Shown here piece after piece: positions 37,364-46,311 of a stretch of DNA of 64,000 nt. The notes beneath the pieces are model-generated. The model saw only the letters and a list, made by a program, of their open reading frames with translations. It had not been told where the DNA came from and ran no database searches. The translations under genes and the position numbers were made by a program. Source of the DNA: Variovorax beijingensis. GTDB taxonomy: Bacteria; Pseudomonadota; Gammaproteobacteria; Burkholderiales; Burkholderiaceae_C. The first letter of the stretch is position 1; each line of letters starts with the position of its first letter. Where the stretch lies: NCBI RefSeq assembly GCF_007828835.1, contig NZ_VIVL01000002.1, positions 248,001-312,000 on the forward strand. Direction: 5' to 3'.

Positions 37364-37632
37364 TTTTGCGTTCCGGTGCTGGGGGTGGCCGGAGCCGGGG
37401 CGCTGCTGGCCGCAGCGGGCTTGGGCGCGGCTTCTGCGTCCGAAGCGGCGCGCGGGCCGCCGGGGGTCAGCAGCTGAGGCAGGGTGGCACGCTGGGCCGC
37501 CGCCGGATCGGTCGGCAGGAACAGCGGTCCGCGCTGGCCGCAGGCAGACAAAGCGGCCGCCGCCGCGGCAAGACTGACCATGAGCACAGCGCGGGCGGGG
37601 GCGCTCACTAGAATTTGACGAACATTCAACAT
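37360..37632 (-). CDS. lptM: Small lipoprotein LptM (YifL) family
   Basis: This short lipoprotein has the lipobox LSAC followed by GQRGPLFLP, the hallmark of LptM. LptM is reported to assist maturation of the LptD/E lipopolysaccharide translocon. The tail is Ala/Pro-rich. The start is uncertain: ATG 37632 leaves only 12 bases to the divergent cyaY start, while GTG 37608 gives a more usual signal peptide (82 residues in all). A TACAAT hexamer (37639-37644) read on the minus strand favours the shorter form. Confidence 0.85.
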   Translation of the reverse strand: MLNVRQILVSAPARAVLMVSLAAAAAALSACGQRGPLFLPTDPAAAQRATLPQLLTPGGPRAASDAEAAPKPAAASSAPAPATPSTGTQK

Positions 37633-37644
37633 AACGAAATTGTA

Positions 37645-37977
37645 ATGACCGACTCCGAATACATGGACCGCGCCGAAGCCGCGCTCGCCGCCATCGAGCT
37701 GGGCTGCGATCGCATCAACGATGCGACCGACGCCGACATCGACAACCAGCGCGTGGGCGGCATGATCACGATTTCATTCAAGAACGGCAGCCAGCTGATC
37801 GTGAACCTGCAGAAGCCCCTGCAGGAAATCTGGCTTGCCGCGCGCTCCGGCGGCTACCACTACCGCTACGATGGCAAGGCCTGGGTCGACACCAAGACCG
37901 GCGAGGAATTCTTCGGAAATCTTTCGCGTGAAGCGAGCCTTCAGGCCGGGCAGCCGCTGGAGTTTGCGGCTGCCTGA
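37645..37977 (+). CDS. cyaY: Frataxin homologue CyaY
   Basis: This 110-residue iron-binding protein regulates iron-sulfur cluster assembly. The N-terminal acidic helix with spaced Asp/Glu ([17 protein letters not shown]), the sheet segment [17 protein letters not shown] and the [11 protein letters not shown] signature are CyaY. ATG 37645 is chosen over an upstream in-frame ATG at 37615 because it gives the family start. A TAGAAT hexamer at 37609-37614 could be its -10. It ends 10 bases from mrcA. Confidence 0.95.
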   Translation: MTDSEYMDRAEAALAAIELGCDRINDATDADIDNQRVGGMITISFKNGSQLIVNLQKPLQEIWLAARSGGYHYRYDGKAWVDTKTGEEFFGNLSREASLQAGQPLEFAAA

Positions 37978-37987
37978 ACCATCAGTT

Positions 37988-40396
37988 TCAGTTCCTGAAG
38001 AGGTCGAGGATGCGATTGCGCTCCTCGGGCGGCGGAGGCGGGCTCACCGGAACACCGCTCAGGGACTCGGCCGGCGGCGATGACGGCGTGTCCACGCCGA
38101 GGCTGGACACGCCGCGGCCCGGCGCGTAGTCGTCGTAGTACCACTCGCCCCCCACACTCACGACGCCGGACGGCGGCGTGGCGGAAAGATCGGTCACGGG
38201 CACGCCCTTGATCGCCGTTTCCATGTAGTTGATCCAGATCGGCAGGCTCAGGCCGCCGCCGGTTTCGCGGTCGCCCAGGTTGCGCGGCGTGTCGTATCCG
38301 ATCCAGGAGATGGCCGTCATCGTGGGCTGGAAGCCGGCGAACCAGGCATCGAGTGAGTCGTTGGTGGTGCCGGTCTTGCCGTAGAGGTCGGGCCGCTTGA
38401 GCATGGCCTGGGCCTTGGCGGCGGTGCCGGCGCGCGCCACCGACTGCAGCAGCGTGTCCATGATGAACGCGTTGCGCTGGGGAATGGCGCGGATCGTTTC
38501 GTTGAGCAGCGGCGGCTGCTTGTCGACCAGCACCTTGTCCTTGTGGTCGGTGATGCGCGTCACCAGGTAGGGATTGACGCGGTAGCCGCCGTTGGCGAAC
38601 ACCGAATAGGCGGTGGCCATCTGCATCGGCGTGACCGCGCCGGCGCCCAGCGCCATCGGCAGGTAGGCCGGGTGCTTGTCCTTGTCGAAGCCGAAATTGG
38701 TGATCCATTCCTGGGCGTAGCGCGTACCGATCGACTGCAGGATGCGGATCGAGACCAGGTTCTTCGACTTCATGAGCGCGGTGCGCATCGACATCGGGCC
38801 GTCGTAGCCCCCGCCGTAGTTCTTGGGCTCCCAGGGCTGGCCGCCGGTGGTGCCGGCATCGAAGAACAGGGGCCCGTCGTTGATGACCGTGGCCGGCGTG
38901 AAGCCCTTTTCGAGCGCAGCCGAATAGATGAAGGGCTTGAAGCTCGAGCCCGGCTGGCGCCAGGCCTGCGTGACGTGGTTGAACTTGTTCTTGCCGAAAT
39001 CGAATCCGCCCACCAGCGCCTTGATGGCGCCGTCGCGCGGATCCATGGCGACGAAGGCGCCTTCCACTTCGGGCAGCTGGGTGATTTCCCAGGTGTTCTT
39101 GGGCGTCTTCACCACGCGGATCACCGCGCCGCGCCGAATCTTGATGTTGGGCGGCGCCTTGTCGGAAAGGCCGGACTGTGCGGGCTTGAGGCCCTCACCT
39201 GTGATCTGCACCGGGTCGCCGTTGCCGCGCACGGCCGAGATTTCCTTGGCATTGGCCTTGAGCACCACCGCCGCCATCACGTCGCCGTTGTCGGGATGGT
39301 CGGTCAGGGCGTCGTCCACCGCATCGTCGAGCTCCTTCGGGTCGTTGGGCAAATCGACGAATTTCTCGGGGCCGCGGTAAATCTGGCGCCGCTCGTAATC
39401 CATGATGCCCTTGCGCAGGGCCTTGTATGCCGCAGCCTGGTCGGCGGCGACCAGCGAGGTGTAGACCTTGAGTCCGCGCGTGTAGGTGCTGTCGCCATAC
39501 TGCGCATACATCAGCTGGCGCACGGTTTCAGCCACGTATTCGGCGTGCAGCCGGTTCGGGTCGGCCGCATCGCGCAGGTGCAATTCCTCTTTCTTGGCTT
39601 CGGCGGCCTGCTCGGCGGTGATGAAGCCTGCATCCTGCATGCGGTCGATCACATAGAACTGGCGGCCACGCGCGCGCTGCGGGTTGTTGACGGGGTTGTT
39701 TGCGCCCGGCGCCTTCGGCAGGCCCGCCAGCATGGCCGCCTGCGCAATGGAGAGCTCCTGCAGCGGCTTGCCGAAATACGCTTCCGATGCGGCCGCGAAG
39801 CCGTAGGCGCGGTTGCCCAGGTAGATCTGGTTCAGGTAGATCTCGAAGATCTGGTCCTTGGTGAGCAGGTGCTCCAGCTTGAAGGTGAGCAGCACCTCGT
39901 AGATCTTGCGGGTCAGCGTTTTCTCGGAGCTCAGGTAGACGTTGCGCGCCACCTGCATCGTGATGGTCGACGCGCCCTGGCTCTTCACGCGGTTCATGTT
40001 GGCCAGCCCGGCGCGCACCATGCCCTTGTAGTCGACGCCGCCATGGTCGTAGAAGCGCGTGTCTTCAGCAGCCAACACCGCCTCCTTCACGAGCTTGGGG
40101 ATTGCCGCGATCGGGGTTAGATTGCGTCGCTCCTCGCCGAATTCGCCAATCAGGATGCCCTCCGCGGAGAAGACCCGCAGCGGCAGTTTCGGCCGGTAGT
40201 CCGACAGCTCGGAGATGTCGGGAAGGTTGGGGTAGGCCACAGCCAGGGCGACGGCGATCACGCACAGCAACGCCAGAACACCGGCCGCGGCGATGCCGAA
40301 CCCCCAGACCATGAAGCGCAGCAGCCATTTCAGCCAGGCTGGTCGTGTGGAAGGAGGGGTCTTGGCTGGCCCTTTGGGGCGTGAAGTTTCTTGCAT
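37988..40396 (-). CDS. mrcA: Penicillin-binding protein 1A (bifunctional)
   Basis: This 802-residue class A PBP polymerises and cross-links peptidoglycan. After a single N-terminal membrane helix come the GT51 glycosyltransferase (EDTRFYDHGGVD and QGASTITMQVARN), an OB-like insertion, and the transpeptidase with GSSFKPF (SxxK), SKN (SxN) and YGKTGTTND (KTG). The C-terminus is Pro-rich. ATG 40396 is preferred to GTG 40414, because a TATAAT box at 40420-40425 on this strand would place the transcript start at about 40413. It is divergent from the pil operon, a classical arrangement. Confidence 0.97.
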   Translation of the reverse strand: MQETSRPKGPAKTPPSTRPAWLKWLLRFMVWGFGIAAAGVLALLCVIAVALAVAYPNLPDISELSDYRPKLPLRVFSAEGILIGEFGEERRNLTPIAAIPKLVKEAVLAAEDTRFYDHGGVDYKGMVRAGLANMNRVKSQGASTITMQVARNVYLSSEKTLTRKIYEVLLTFKLEHLLTKDQIFEIYLNQIYLGNRAYGFAAASEAYFGKPLQELSIAQAAMLAGLPKAPGANNPVNNPQRARGRQFYVIDRMQDAGFITAEQAAEAKKEELHLRDAADPNRLHAEYVAETVRQLMYAQYGDSTYTRGLKVYTSLVAADQAAAYKALRKGIMDYERRQIYRGPEKFVDLPNDPKELDDAVDDALTDHPDNGDVMAAVVLKANAKEISAVRGNGDPVQITGEGLKPAQSGLSDKAPPNIKIRRGAVIRVVKTPKNTWEITQLPEVEGAFVAMDPRDGAIKALVGGFDFGKNKFNHVTQAWRQPGSSFKPFIYSAALEKGFTPATVINDGPLFFDAGTTGGQPWEPKNYGGGYDGPMSMRTALMKSKNLVSIRILQSIGTRYAQEWITNFGFDKDKHPAYLPMALGAGAVTPMQMATAYSVFANGGYRVNPYLVTRITDHKDKVLVDKQPPLLNETIRAIPQRNAFIMDTLLQSVARAGTAAKAQAMLKRPDLYGKTGTTNDSLDAWFAGFQPTMTAISWIGYDTPRNLGDRETGGGLSLPIWINYMETAIKGVPVTDLSATPPSGVVSVGGEWYYDDYAPGRGVSSLGVDTPSSPPAESLSGVPVSPPPPPEERNRILDLFRN

Positions 40397-40419
40397 GTGG
40401 GCCCGGGGAGTCACCGCAC

Positions 40420-40425
40420 ATTATA
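40420..40425 (-). promoter_or_regulatory. -10 box of mrcA
   Basis: A consensus TATAAT on the minus strand, 24 bases before the mrcA ATG. I see no clear -35 at the expected distance. Confidence 0.5.
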
Positions 40426-40634
40426 AAAAGCCGCCCCCTTGCCACGGGCCGAACTTGTGTGCATCGTTGCGGGCTAAACCAAAAGTTACCAAATGTGGCT
40501 TCGGCGTCAGCTTTTGACAACGGTCCGCCATTTTGCCGGCGGGGGTTGCTTGGTCGCCGGTACGCCTGCTGCTAGCATGCAACCGAACGCAAATTTTTCC
40601 ATTGGTTACAAATGCAGGGGTAAAGGGACCTAAC

Positions 40635-41714
40635 TTGGCTGCTTTCGGATCATTGTTTCGCCGTCAGAACGCCCCCATGCTCGGCCTGGATGTCAGCTCC
40701 TCCAGCGTGAAGCTGGTCGAGCTCGGCCGTGAAGCCAGTGGCAAGCTGGTTCTCGAGCGCTGCGCGATCGAACCCCTGGAACGGGGCTGGATCACCGACG
40801 GCAACGTCGAGAAGTTCGACGAAGTGGCCGAAGCCGTCCGCCGCGTCGTGCGCAAGAGCGGCACCCGCACCCGCAACGTCGCGCTGGCGCTGCCTCCTTC
40901 GGCGGTCATCACCAAGAAGATCATTCTTCCGGGCGGCATGAGCGAGCAGGAGCTCGAAATCCAGGTCGAGTCCGAAGCCAACCAGTACATCCCGTTCTCG
41001 CTCGACGAAGTCAGCCTCGATTTCTGCGTCACCGGGCAGAGCACCGCCTCTGCCGGCGACGTCGAGGTGCTGATTGCCGCGTCCCGCAAGGAAAAGGTCC
41101 AGGACCGCGAAGGCCTGGCCGAAGCGGCCGGGCTGAAGGCGGTGATCCTCGACGTCGAGTCCTATGCCTCCCGGCTCGCGACCGCCCGCCTGATCGAGCA
41201 ATTGCCCGGCAAGGGCCTCGATGCCGTGGTGGCGCTTTTCGAAGTGGGTGCCTTCACCACCAGCATGCAGGTGCTGCGCAACCAGGAAGTGCTGTACGAC
41301 CGCGACCAGGCTTTCGGCGGCGCGCAGCTGACCCAGCTGATCGTGCGCCAGTACGGTTTCTCGGCCGAAGAGGCCGAAGCCAAGAAACGCAGCGGCGACC
41401 TGCCCGACGACTACGGCTCGGGCGTCCTGAAGCCCTTCGTGGAAAGCATCGCGCAGGAAATTGCCCGTGCGCTGCAGTTCTTTTTCACCAGCACGCCCCA
41501 CAACCGTGTGGACTACGTGCTGCTTGCAGGCGGCTCGGCCTCGCTGCCCAGCCTCACCAGCGCCGTGACGCGCCAGACATCGTTCGCGTGTTCGCTCGTG
41601 AACCCGTTCGACGGCATGGAACTGGGTCCGAACATCCGCGAGAAGAAGGTTCGGCGCGAAGCGCCTTCCTACCTGACCTCTTGCGGCCTGGCCATGCGGA
41701 GGTTCGTGCAGTGA
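40635..41714 (+). CDS. pilM: Type IV pilus assembly protein PilM
   Basis: This 359-residue actin-like cytoplasmic ATP-binding protein anchors the pilus alignment complex by binding the PilN N-terminus. The phosphate-binding GLDVSSSSVKLVEL, the PPSAVITKKI segment and the late LLAGGSASLP are typical. The start is TTG 40635, with an AAAGGGA ribosome site six bases before it; it gives the conserved N-terminus MAAFGSLFRR. A weak promoter-like pair (TTGGTC-N17-TAGCAT) lies at 40550-40578. It heads pilMNOPQ and its stop overlaps pilN. Confidence 0.96.
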   Translation: MAAFGSLFRRQNAPMLGLDVSSSSVKLVELGREASGKLVLERCAIEPLERGWITDGNVEKFDEVAEAVRRVVRKSGTRTRNVALALPPSAVITKKIILPGGMSEQELEIQVESEANQYIPFSLDEVSLDFCVTGQSTASAGDVEVLIAASRKEKVQDREGLAEAAGLKAVILDVESYASRLATARLIEQLPGKGLDAVVALFEVGAFTTSMQVLRNQEVLYDRDQAFGGAQLTQLIVRQYGFSAEEAEAKKRSGDLPDDYGSGVLKPFVESIAQEIARALQFFFTSTPHNRVDYVLLAGGSASLPSLTSAVTRQTSFACSLVNPFDGMELGPNIREKKVRREAPSYLTSCGLAMRRFVQ

Positions 41715-42331
41715 TCCTCATCAACCTGCTTCCGCATCGCGAAGCCGCGCGCAAGCGGCGCCGCGAAGCGTTCTACGGCACCCTAGGCGCAGCCGCCTTG
41801 CTGGGCGTGCTGATCGCCGGCCTGGGCTATCTGTGGTTCGAGGCTCAGATCTCGGCCCAGCAGGCCAAGAACAATTTCCTGAAGACCGAGATCACCAAGC
41901 TCGAAGTCGAAATCAAGGAAATCTCGACCCTGCAGGAAGAAATTGCCGCGCTGCGCGCACGCCAGCAGGCGGTCGAAGACCTCCAGGGCGACCGCAACCT
42001 GCCGGTGCACCTGCTCAACGAACTGGTTCGCCAGCTGCCCGACGGCGTCTACCTGACCAGCATGAAGCAGGACAACCAGACCGTCACGCTGCAGGGCATG
42101 GCACAGTCGAACGAGCGCGTCTCGGAGCTGCTGCGCAACCTGGGCAACAACAGTCCGTGGCTGGTCAAGCCCGAACTGGTCGAAATCACGTCCGCGACGG
42201 TGAGCCTGAGTCAGCGCGACCAGCGCCGCGTGGCGAACTTCACGATGCGCATCGGCCTCAAGCGGCCGACCGACGCGCAGAAGGCCGCCGCCGACAAGGC
42301 GCTGGCTGCAGCGGCGCCAGTCAAGGGGTAG
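41711..42331 (+). CDS. pilN: Type IV pilus assembly protein PilN
   Basis: This 206-residue inner-membrane protein has the conserved cytoplasmic INLLPHR segment at its start, which binds PilM, then one membrane helix (about 25-45), a coiled coil and a periplasmic ferredoxin-like domain. The start is GTG 41711, overlapping the pilM stop (GTGA). It pairs with PilO in the periplasm to form the alignment subcomplex. Confidence 0.96.
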   Translation: MILINLLPHREAARKRRREAFYGTLGAAALLGVLIAGLGYLWFEAQISAQQAKNNFLKTEITKLEVEIKEISTLQEEIAALRARQQAVEDLQGDRNLPVHLLNELVRQLPDGVYLTSMKQDNQTVTLQGMAQSNERVSELLRNLGNNSPWLVKPELVEITSATVSLSQRDQRRVANFTMRIGLKRPTDAQKAAADKALAAAAPVKG

Positions 42332-42338
42332 ACGGATC

Positions 42339-43022
42339 ATGGCAAGCAATCGCCCCTCTCAAAAAATGGACGTCGGCGCGGCGCTGCGCGGCTTCGGCGA
42401 CCAGTTCCGCAACCTGAACCCGAACGACCCGTCCGCATGGCCGGCGGTGCCCCGCTACGCCCTGTGCCTGGCGGTGACCGCGCTGGTGCTGGCCGGCCTG
42501 TGGTTCCTCTGGCTCACCAATTCGAACGACGAGCTCGAGAGCGAGCGCGCCAAGGAAGTCACGCTGCGCGCCGACTACCAGAAGAAGGTGGCGCTGGCCG
42601 CCAACCTCGATCTGCTGAAGAAGCAGCGCGAGCAGGTGCAGCAATACGTGACGCTGCTCGAGAAGCAGCTGCCCAGCAAGGCGGAAATGGACGCATTGCT
42701 GTCCGACATCAACCAGGCCGGCCTCGGACGCAGCCTGCAGTTCGAGCTGTTCCGCCCGGGACAGGTTTCGGTGAAGGACTACTACGCGGAACTGCCGATC
42801 GCCGTGCGCGTGACCGGCCGCTACCACGACATCGGCTCCTTCGCCGCCGACATCGCGAGCCTCTCGCGCATCGTGACGCTGAACAACCTCACGATCACTC
42901 CGCAGCAAAAAGACAAGGACGGCACCCTCACGATGGATGCCACGGCACGCACCTACCGCTATCTCGATGACGAAGAGCGAGCGGCCCAGAAACGCGCCGC
43001 GGCGCCGAAGGCGAAGAAATGA
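42339..43022 (+). CDS. pilO: Type IV pilus assembly protein PilO
   Basis: This 227-residue protein has a cytoplasmic N-terminus, one membrane helix around residues 42-60, a coiled coil (about 65-110) and the periplasmic domain ending YRYLDDEERA. The segment LPIAVRVTGRYHDIGSF is characteristic. It heterodimerises with PilN and contacts PilP. The Lys-rich tail ends at an overlap with the pilP start. Confidence 0.96.
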   Translation: MASNRPSQKMDVGAALRGFGDQFRNLNPNDPSAWPAVPRYALCLAVTALVLAGLWFLWLTNSNDELESERAKEVTLRADYQKKVALAANLDLLKKQREQVQQYVTLLEKQLPSKAEMDALLSDINQAGLGRSLQFELFRPGQVSVKDYYAELPIAVRVTGRYHDIGSFAADIASLSRIVTLNNLTITPQQKDKDGTLTMDATARTYRYLDDEERAAQKRAAAPKAKK

Positions 43023-43561
43023 GGACGACCGCCAAACTCCTTTGGCTGGTTGCGGCCGCCCTGGGCCTGAGCGCCTGCGCCGACTCGGAGCAGGAAGACC
43101 TGCGCCGCTGGATGGTCGAGCAGCGCGCCCAGGTCAAGCCCACGGTGCCGCCGATCACGGAACCCAAGAAATTCACCCCCCAGGCCTACACCGAGGGCGC
43201 GGCGTTCGAGCCGTTCAACCTGCTGAAGCTGACCCAGGCGCTGCGCCGGGAATCGAACCAGCCCAGCACGTCGGAACTGATCGCCCCCGAGCTGGTGCGC
43301 CGCAAGGAGGCGCTCGAAGCCTTCCCGCTCGACTCGATGGCCATGGTGGGCAGCATGAACCGCAACGGCCAGCCGGTGGCGCTGGTTCGCGTCGACAAGC
43401 TGCTCTACAAGGTGCGGGTGGGCGAGTACCTGGGCCTCAACTACGGGCGCATTACCCGTATCAACGAAACCGAAATCGCCCTGCGTGAGATCGTGCAGGA
43501 CGCCGCCGGTGAATGGATCGAACGCGTGGCGACATTGCAGCTGCAAGAGAGTGCGAAATGA
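43019..43561 (+). CDS. pilP: Type IV pilus lipoprotein PilP
   Basis: This 180-residue lipoprotein has the lipobox LSAC at about residue 20, an extended linker that binds PilN/PilO, and a C-terminal beta domain (VGEYLGLNYGRITRINETEIALREI) that binds the PilQ secretin. It links the inner-membrane complex with the outer-membrane pore. Start and stop both overlap the neighbouring genes. Confidence 0.95.
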   Translation: MRTTAKLLWLVAAALGLSACADSEQEDLRRWMVEQRAQVKPTVPPITEPKKFTPQAYTEGAAFEPFNLLKLTQALRRESNQPSTSELIAPELVRRKEALEAFPLDSMAMVGSMNRNGQPVALVRVDKLLYKVRVGEYLGLNYGRITRINETEIALREIVQDAAGEWIERVATLQLQESAK

Positions 43562-45708
43562 ATCATAAAAAATCAACGATGGCACAGCGGCTGCGAGCTG
43601 CGGGGCTGGGTCTGCTGGCACTTGGCGCTTTCGCTTTGGCCCATGCGCAAAACGCCATCGAGGCGGTGACCAGTTCGACGCAGTCCGGCGCGGAGGTGAT
43701 CCGCATCGACCTCGCCCAGCCACTCACGGCCCTGCCGACCGGCTTCGCCGTGCAGACGCCGGCGCGCATCGCGCTCGATTTCCCGGGCGTCACCAACGCC
43801 ATCGGCCGCTCCGCCATTGAGGTGAACCAGGGCAACCTGCGTTCCGTCAATGTGGTTCAGGCCGGCGAGCGCAGCCGGGTGGTGCTCAACCTCAAGCAGG
43901 CAACCGCATACAAGACCGAGATCCAGGGCAAGTCGCTGCTGGTGATTCTCGAGCCCGCGGCCGGCACCGCGCTGGCGTCGTCCACGCCCACCGTCTTTGC
44001 CGAGAACCGCAACCGCGACACCCTGCCGCTGCGCGACGTCGACTTCCGCCTGGGTGCGGACAACACCGGCCGCGTGATCGTCGACCTGCCGAACAACCAG
44101 GTGGGCGTCGACGTCCGCCAGCAGGGCAAGAACCTGGTGGTCGAGTTCACCAAGTCGACCCTGCCCGAGGGGCTGCGCCGCCGCCTCGACGTGGCCGACT
44201 TCAACACGCCGGTGCAGCTGATCACCTCGCAGCAGTCGGGCGACCGCGTGCGCATGACGATCGAGGCCAAGGGCGACTGGGAGCACAGCGCCTACCAGAG
44301 CGAAAACCAGTTCGTGGTGGAGGTTCGCGCCCGCAAGGTGGACCCGACCAAGCTGACGCAGGGCGTGGGCTACACCGGCGAGAAGCTCTCGCTGAACTTC
44401 CAGAACATCGAGATCCGCTCGCTGCTGCAGGTGATCGCCGACTTCACCAACTTCAACATCGTGACCTCCGACTCGGTCACCGGCGCGCTGACGCTGCGGC
44501 TGAAGGACGTGCCCTGGGACCAGGCCCTGGACATCATCATGCAGGCGAAGAACCTGGGCATGCGCAAGAACGGCAGCGTGCTGTGGATCGCGCCCAAGGA
44601 CGAAATCAACGCCAAGGAAAAGCTCGAGTTCGAAGCCAAGGCCGCCATCGAGAACCTGGAGCCGCTGCGCACCCAGTCGTTCCAGCTCAACTACACCAAG
44701 GCGATCGCCATTGCGCAGGGCCTGACCGGCACCGGCGCCTCGGCCGGCGGCGGGGGCGGCTCCGGCACCACCACGCGCATCCTGAGCCCGCGCGGCAGCG
44801 TGATCGCCGAGTCGCGCACCAACCAGCTGTTCGTGTCGGACATCCCGTCTCGCCTGGCGCAGGTGGCCGACCTGATCCAGAAGCTCGACATTCCGGTTCG
44901 CCAGGTGCTGATCGAGGCGCGGATCGTGGAAGCCTCCGACACCTTCGGCAAGTCGCTGGGCGTGCGGCTCGGCGGCGGTATCGCTGGCGAGCGCTTCGCC
45001 TCCTCGTCGGGGAACCGGGCCTTCGCCAACCTGGGCATGATGCCCACGGTCACCGCAGGTACCAACGGCAGCGGAAACACTGCGACGACCACCTGGACCA
45101 ACTCCAACTTCATCAACCTGCCCGCAGGCGATGCCGGCGGCACCGGCAATGCGGCAGGCACCTTCGCGATCTCGCTGTTCAACTCGAGCTTTTCGCGCAT
45201 GCTGAACCTCGAGATCTCGGCGCTCGAGGCCGACGGCAAGGGGAAGCTGGTCTCGAGCCCCCGCGTCATCACGGCCGACCAGACCAAGGCGCTGATCGAG
45301 CAGGGCGAGGAAATTCCCTACCAGCAGGCCACGTCCAGCGGCGCCACCTCCATTTCGTTCCGCAAGGCGGTGCTGAAGCTCGAGGTCACGCCGCAGATCA
45401 CGCCCGAAGGCAACATCATCCTCACGCTCGACGTGAGCAAGGATGCCCGCGGCGTCAACACCTCGGCCGGCCCGGCCATCAACACCAAGCACGTGCAGAC
45501 CGAGGTGCTGGTCGAGAACGGCGGCACGGTCGTCATCGGTGGTATCTTCGAACTCACCGAAACCAATGACGAATCGCGCGTGCCGGTGCTGGGTGAAGTG
45601 CCCTACCTGGGTGCACTGTTCCGCAAGCGCGAACGCGTTGCCAACAAGACCGAAATGCTCGTCTTTATCACTCCGAAGATGATTACCGACCGCAACGCCG
45701 CGCGCTGA
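43558..45708 (+). CDS. pilQ: Type IV pilus secretin PilQ
   Basis: This 716-residue outer-membrane pore lets the pilus pass. It has a signal peptide (LGLLALGAFALAHAQ), AMIN peptidoglycan-binding domains in the first 300 residues, an STN/N0 domain (LSLNFQNIEIRSLLQVIADFTNFNI), N1 and a C-terminal secretin domain with VLIEARIVEAS and the VPVLGEVPYLGALF signature. A Gly-rich loop lies near residue 400. ATG 43558 overlaps the pilP stop. It ends the pilus genes; aroK follows 23 bases later and may be cotranscribed. Confidence 0.97.
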   Translation: MNHKKSTMAQRLRAAGLGLLALGAFALAHAQNAIEAVTSSTQSGAEVIRIDLAQPLTALPTGFAVQTPARIALDFPGVTNAIGRSAIEVNQGNLRSVNVVQAGERSRVVLNLKQATAYKTEIQGKSLLVILEPAAGTALASSTPTVFAENRNRDTLPLRDVDFRLGADNTGRVIVDLPNNQVGVDVRQQGKNLVVEFTKSTLPEGLRRRLDVADFNTPVQLITSQQSGDRVRMTIEAKGDWEHSAYQSENQFVVEVRARKVDPTKLTQGVGYTGEKLSLNFQNIEIRSLLQVIADFTNFNIVTSDSVTGALTLRLKDVPWDQALDIIMQAKNLGMRKNGSVLWIAPKDEINAKEKLEFEAKAAIENLEPLRTQSFQLNYTKAIAIAQGLTGTGASAGGGGGSGTTTRILSPRGSVIAESRTNQLFVSDIPSRLAQVADLIQKLDIPVRQVLIEARIVEASDTFGKSLGVRLGGGIAGERFASSSGNRAFANLGMMPTVTAGTNGSGNTATTTWTNSNFINLPAGDAGGTGNAAGTFAISLFNSSFSRMLNLEISALEADGKGKLVSSPRVITADQTKALIEQGEEIPYQQATSSGATSISFRKAVLKLEVTPQITPEGNIILTLDVSKDARGVNTSAGPAINTKHVQTEVLVENGGTVVIGGIFELTETNDESRVPVLGEVPYLGALFRKRERVANKTEMLVFITPKMITDRNAAR

Positions 45709-45731
45709 CGCGCGGGCGTAGCAGCCACCGC

Positions 45732-46280
45732 GTGGCGATCGCACTCGTCGGGTTGCCCGGCGCCGGAAAGTCCGCAGTGGGCCGGCGCCTGGGCGCACGC
45801 CTGGACCTTCCCTTCGTCGACACCGACCACGTGATCGAGCAGCGCATCGGCTGCTCGATCCGCGATTACTTCGAGCGCGAGGGCGAAATCGCCTTCCGCG
45901 ACCTCGAGCAGGCCGTCATCGCCGACCTCGCCGTCCGGCCCCACGGCGTGCTGGCCACGGGTGGCGGCGCCGTGCTGCGCGAGGCCAACCGCCGGCAGCT
46001 GCGCGACCACTTCCATGTAATCTACCTGCGCTCCTCGCCCGAAGACCTGTTCCGGCGCCTGCGCCACGACGTCAAGCGGCCCCTGCTGCAGGTGGCCGAT
46101 CCGCTGGGGCGGCTGCGCGAACTGCACGATGCCCGCGATCCGCTCTACCGCGAGACGGCCCACGAGGTGGTCGACACCGGCCGCCCCTCGATCACCATGC
46201 TGGTGAACATCATCGTGATGCAGCTGGAGCTCGCCGGCATCGTGGCCGCGGGCACGCCGCCCGAAGAGCCCTCCGACTGA
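45732..46280 (+). CDS. aroK: Shikimate kinase
   Basis: This 182-residue enzyme phosphorylates shikimate in the chorismate pathway. The P-loop GLPGAGKSAVG, the substrate Asp/Arg segments (VDTDHVIEQ, FREGE-like FEREGEIAFRDLE) and the GGGAVLRE motif are typical. The start is GTG 45732; an in-frame TAG lies at 45720 so a longer form is excluded. The order pilQ-aroK-aroB is widely conserved. Confidence 0.96.
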   Translation: MAIALVGLPGAGKSAVGRRLGARLDLPFVDTDHVIEQRIGCSIRDYFEREGEIAFRDLEQAVIADLAVRPHGVLATGGGAVLREANRRQLRDHFHVIYLRSSPEDLFRRLRHDVKRPLLQVADPLGRLRELHDARDPLYRETAHEVVDTGRPSITMLVNIIVMQLELAGIVAAGTPPEEPSD

Positions 46281-46311
46281 AGCGCCGGCGCGCAGCGCCT
46301 AAACTCGCTGC

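Noticed and set aside
40514..40519. A consensus TTGACA before pilM
   Set aside because: No -10-like hexamer occurs at 15-19 bases, so it is not called a promoter. A weaker pair at 40550-40578 is mentioned with pilM instead.
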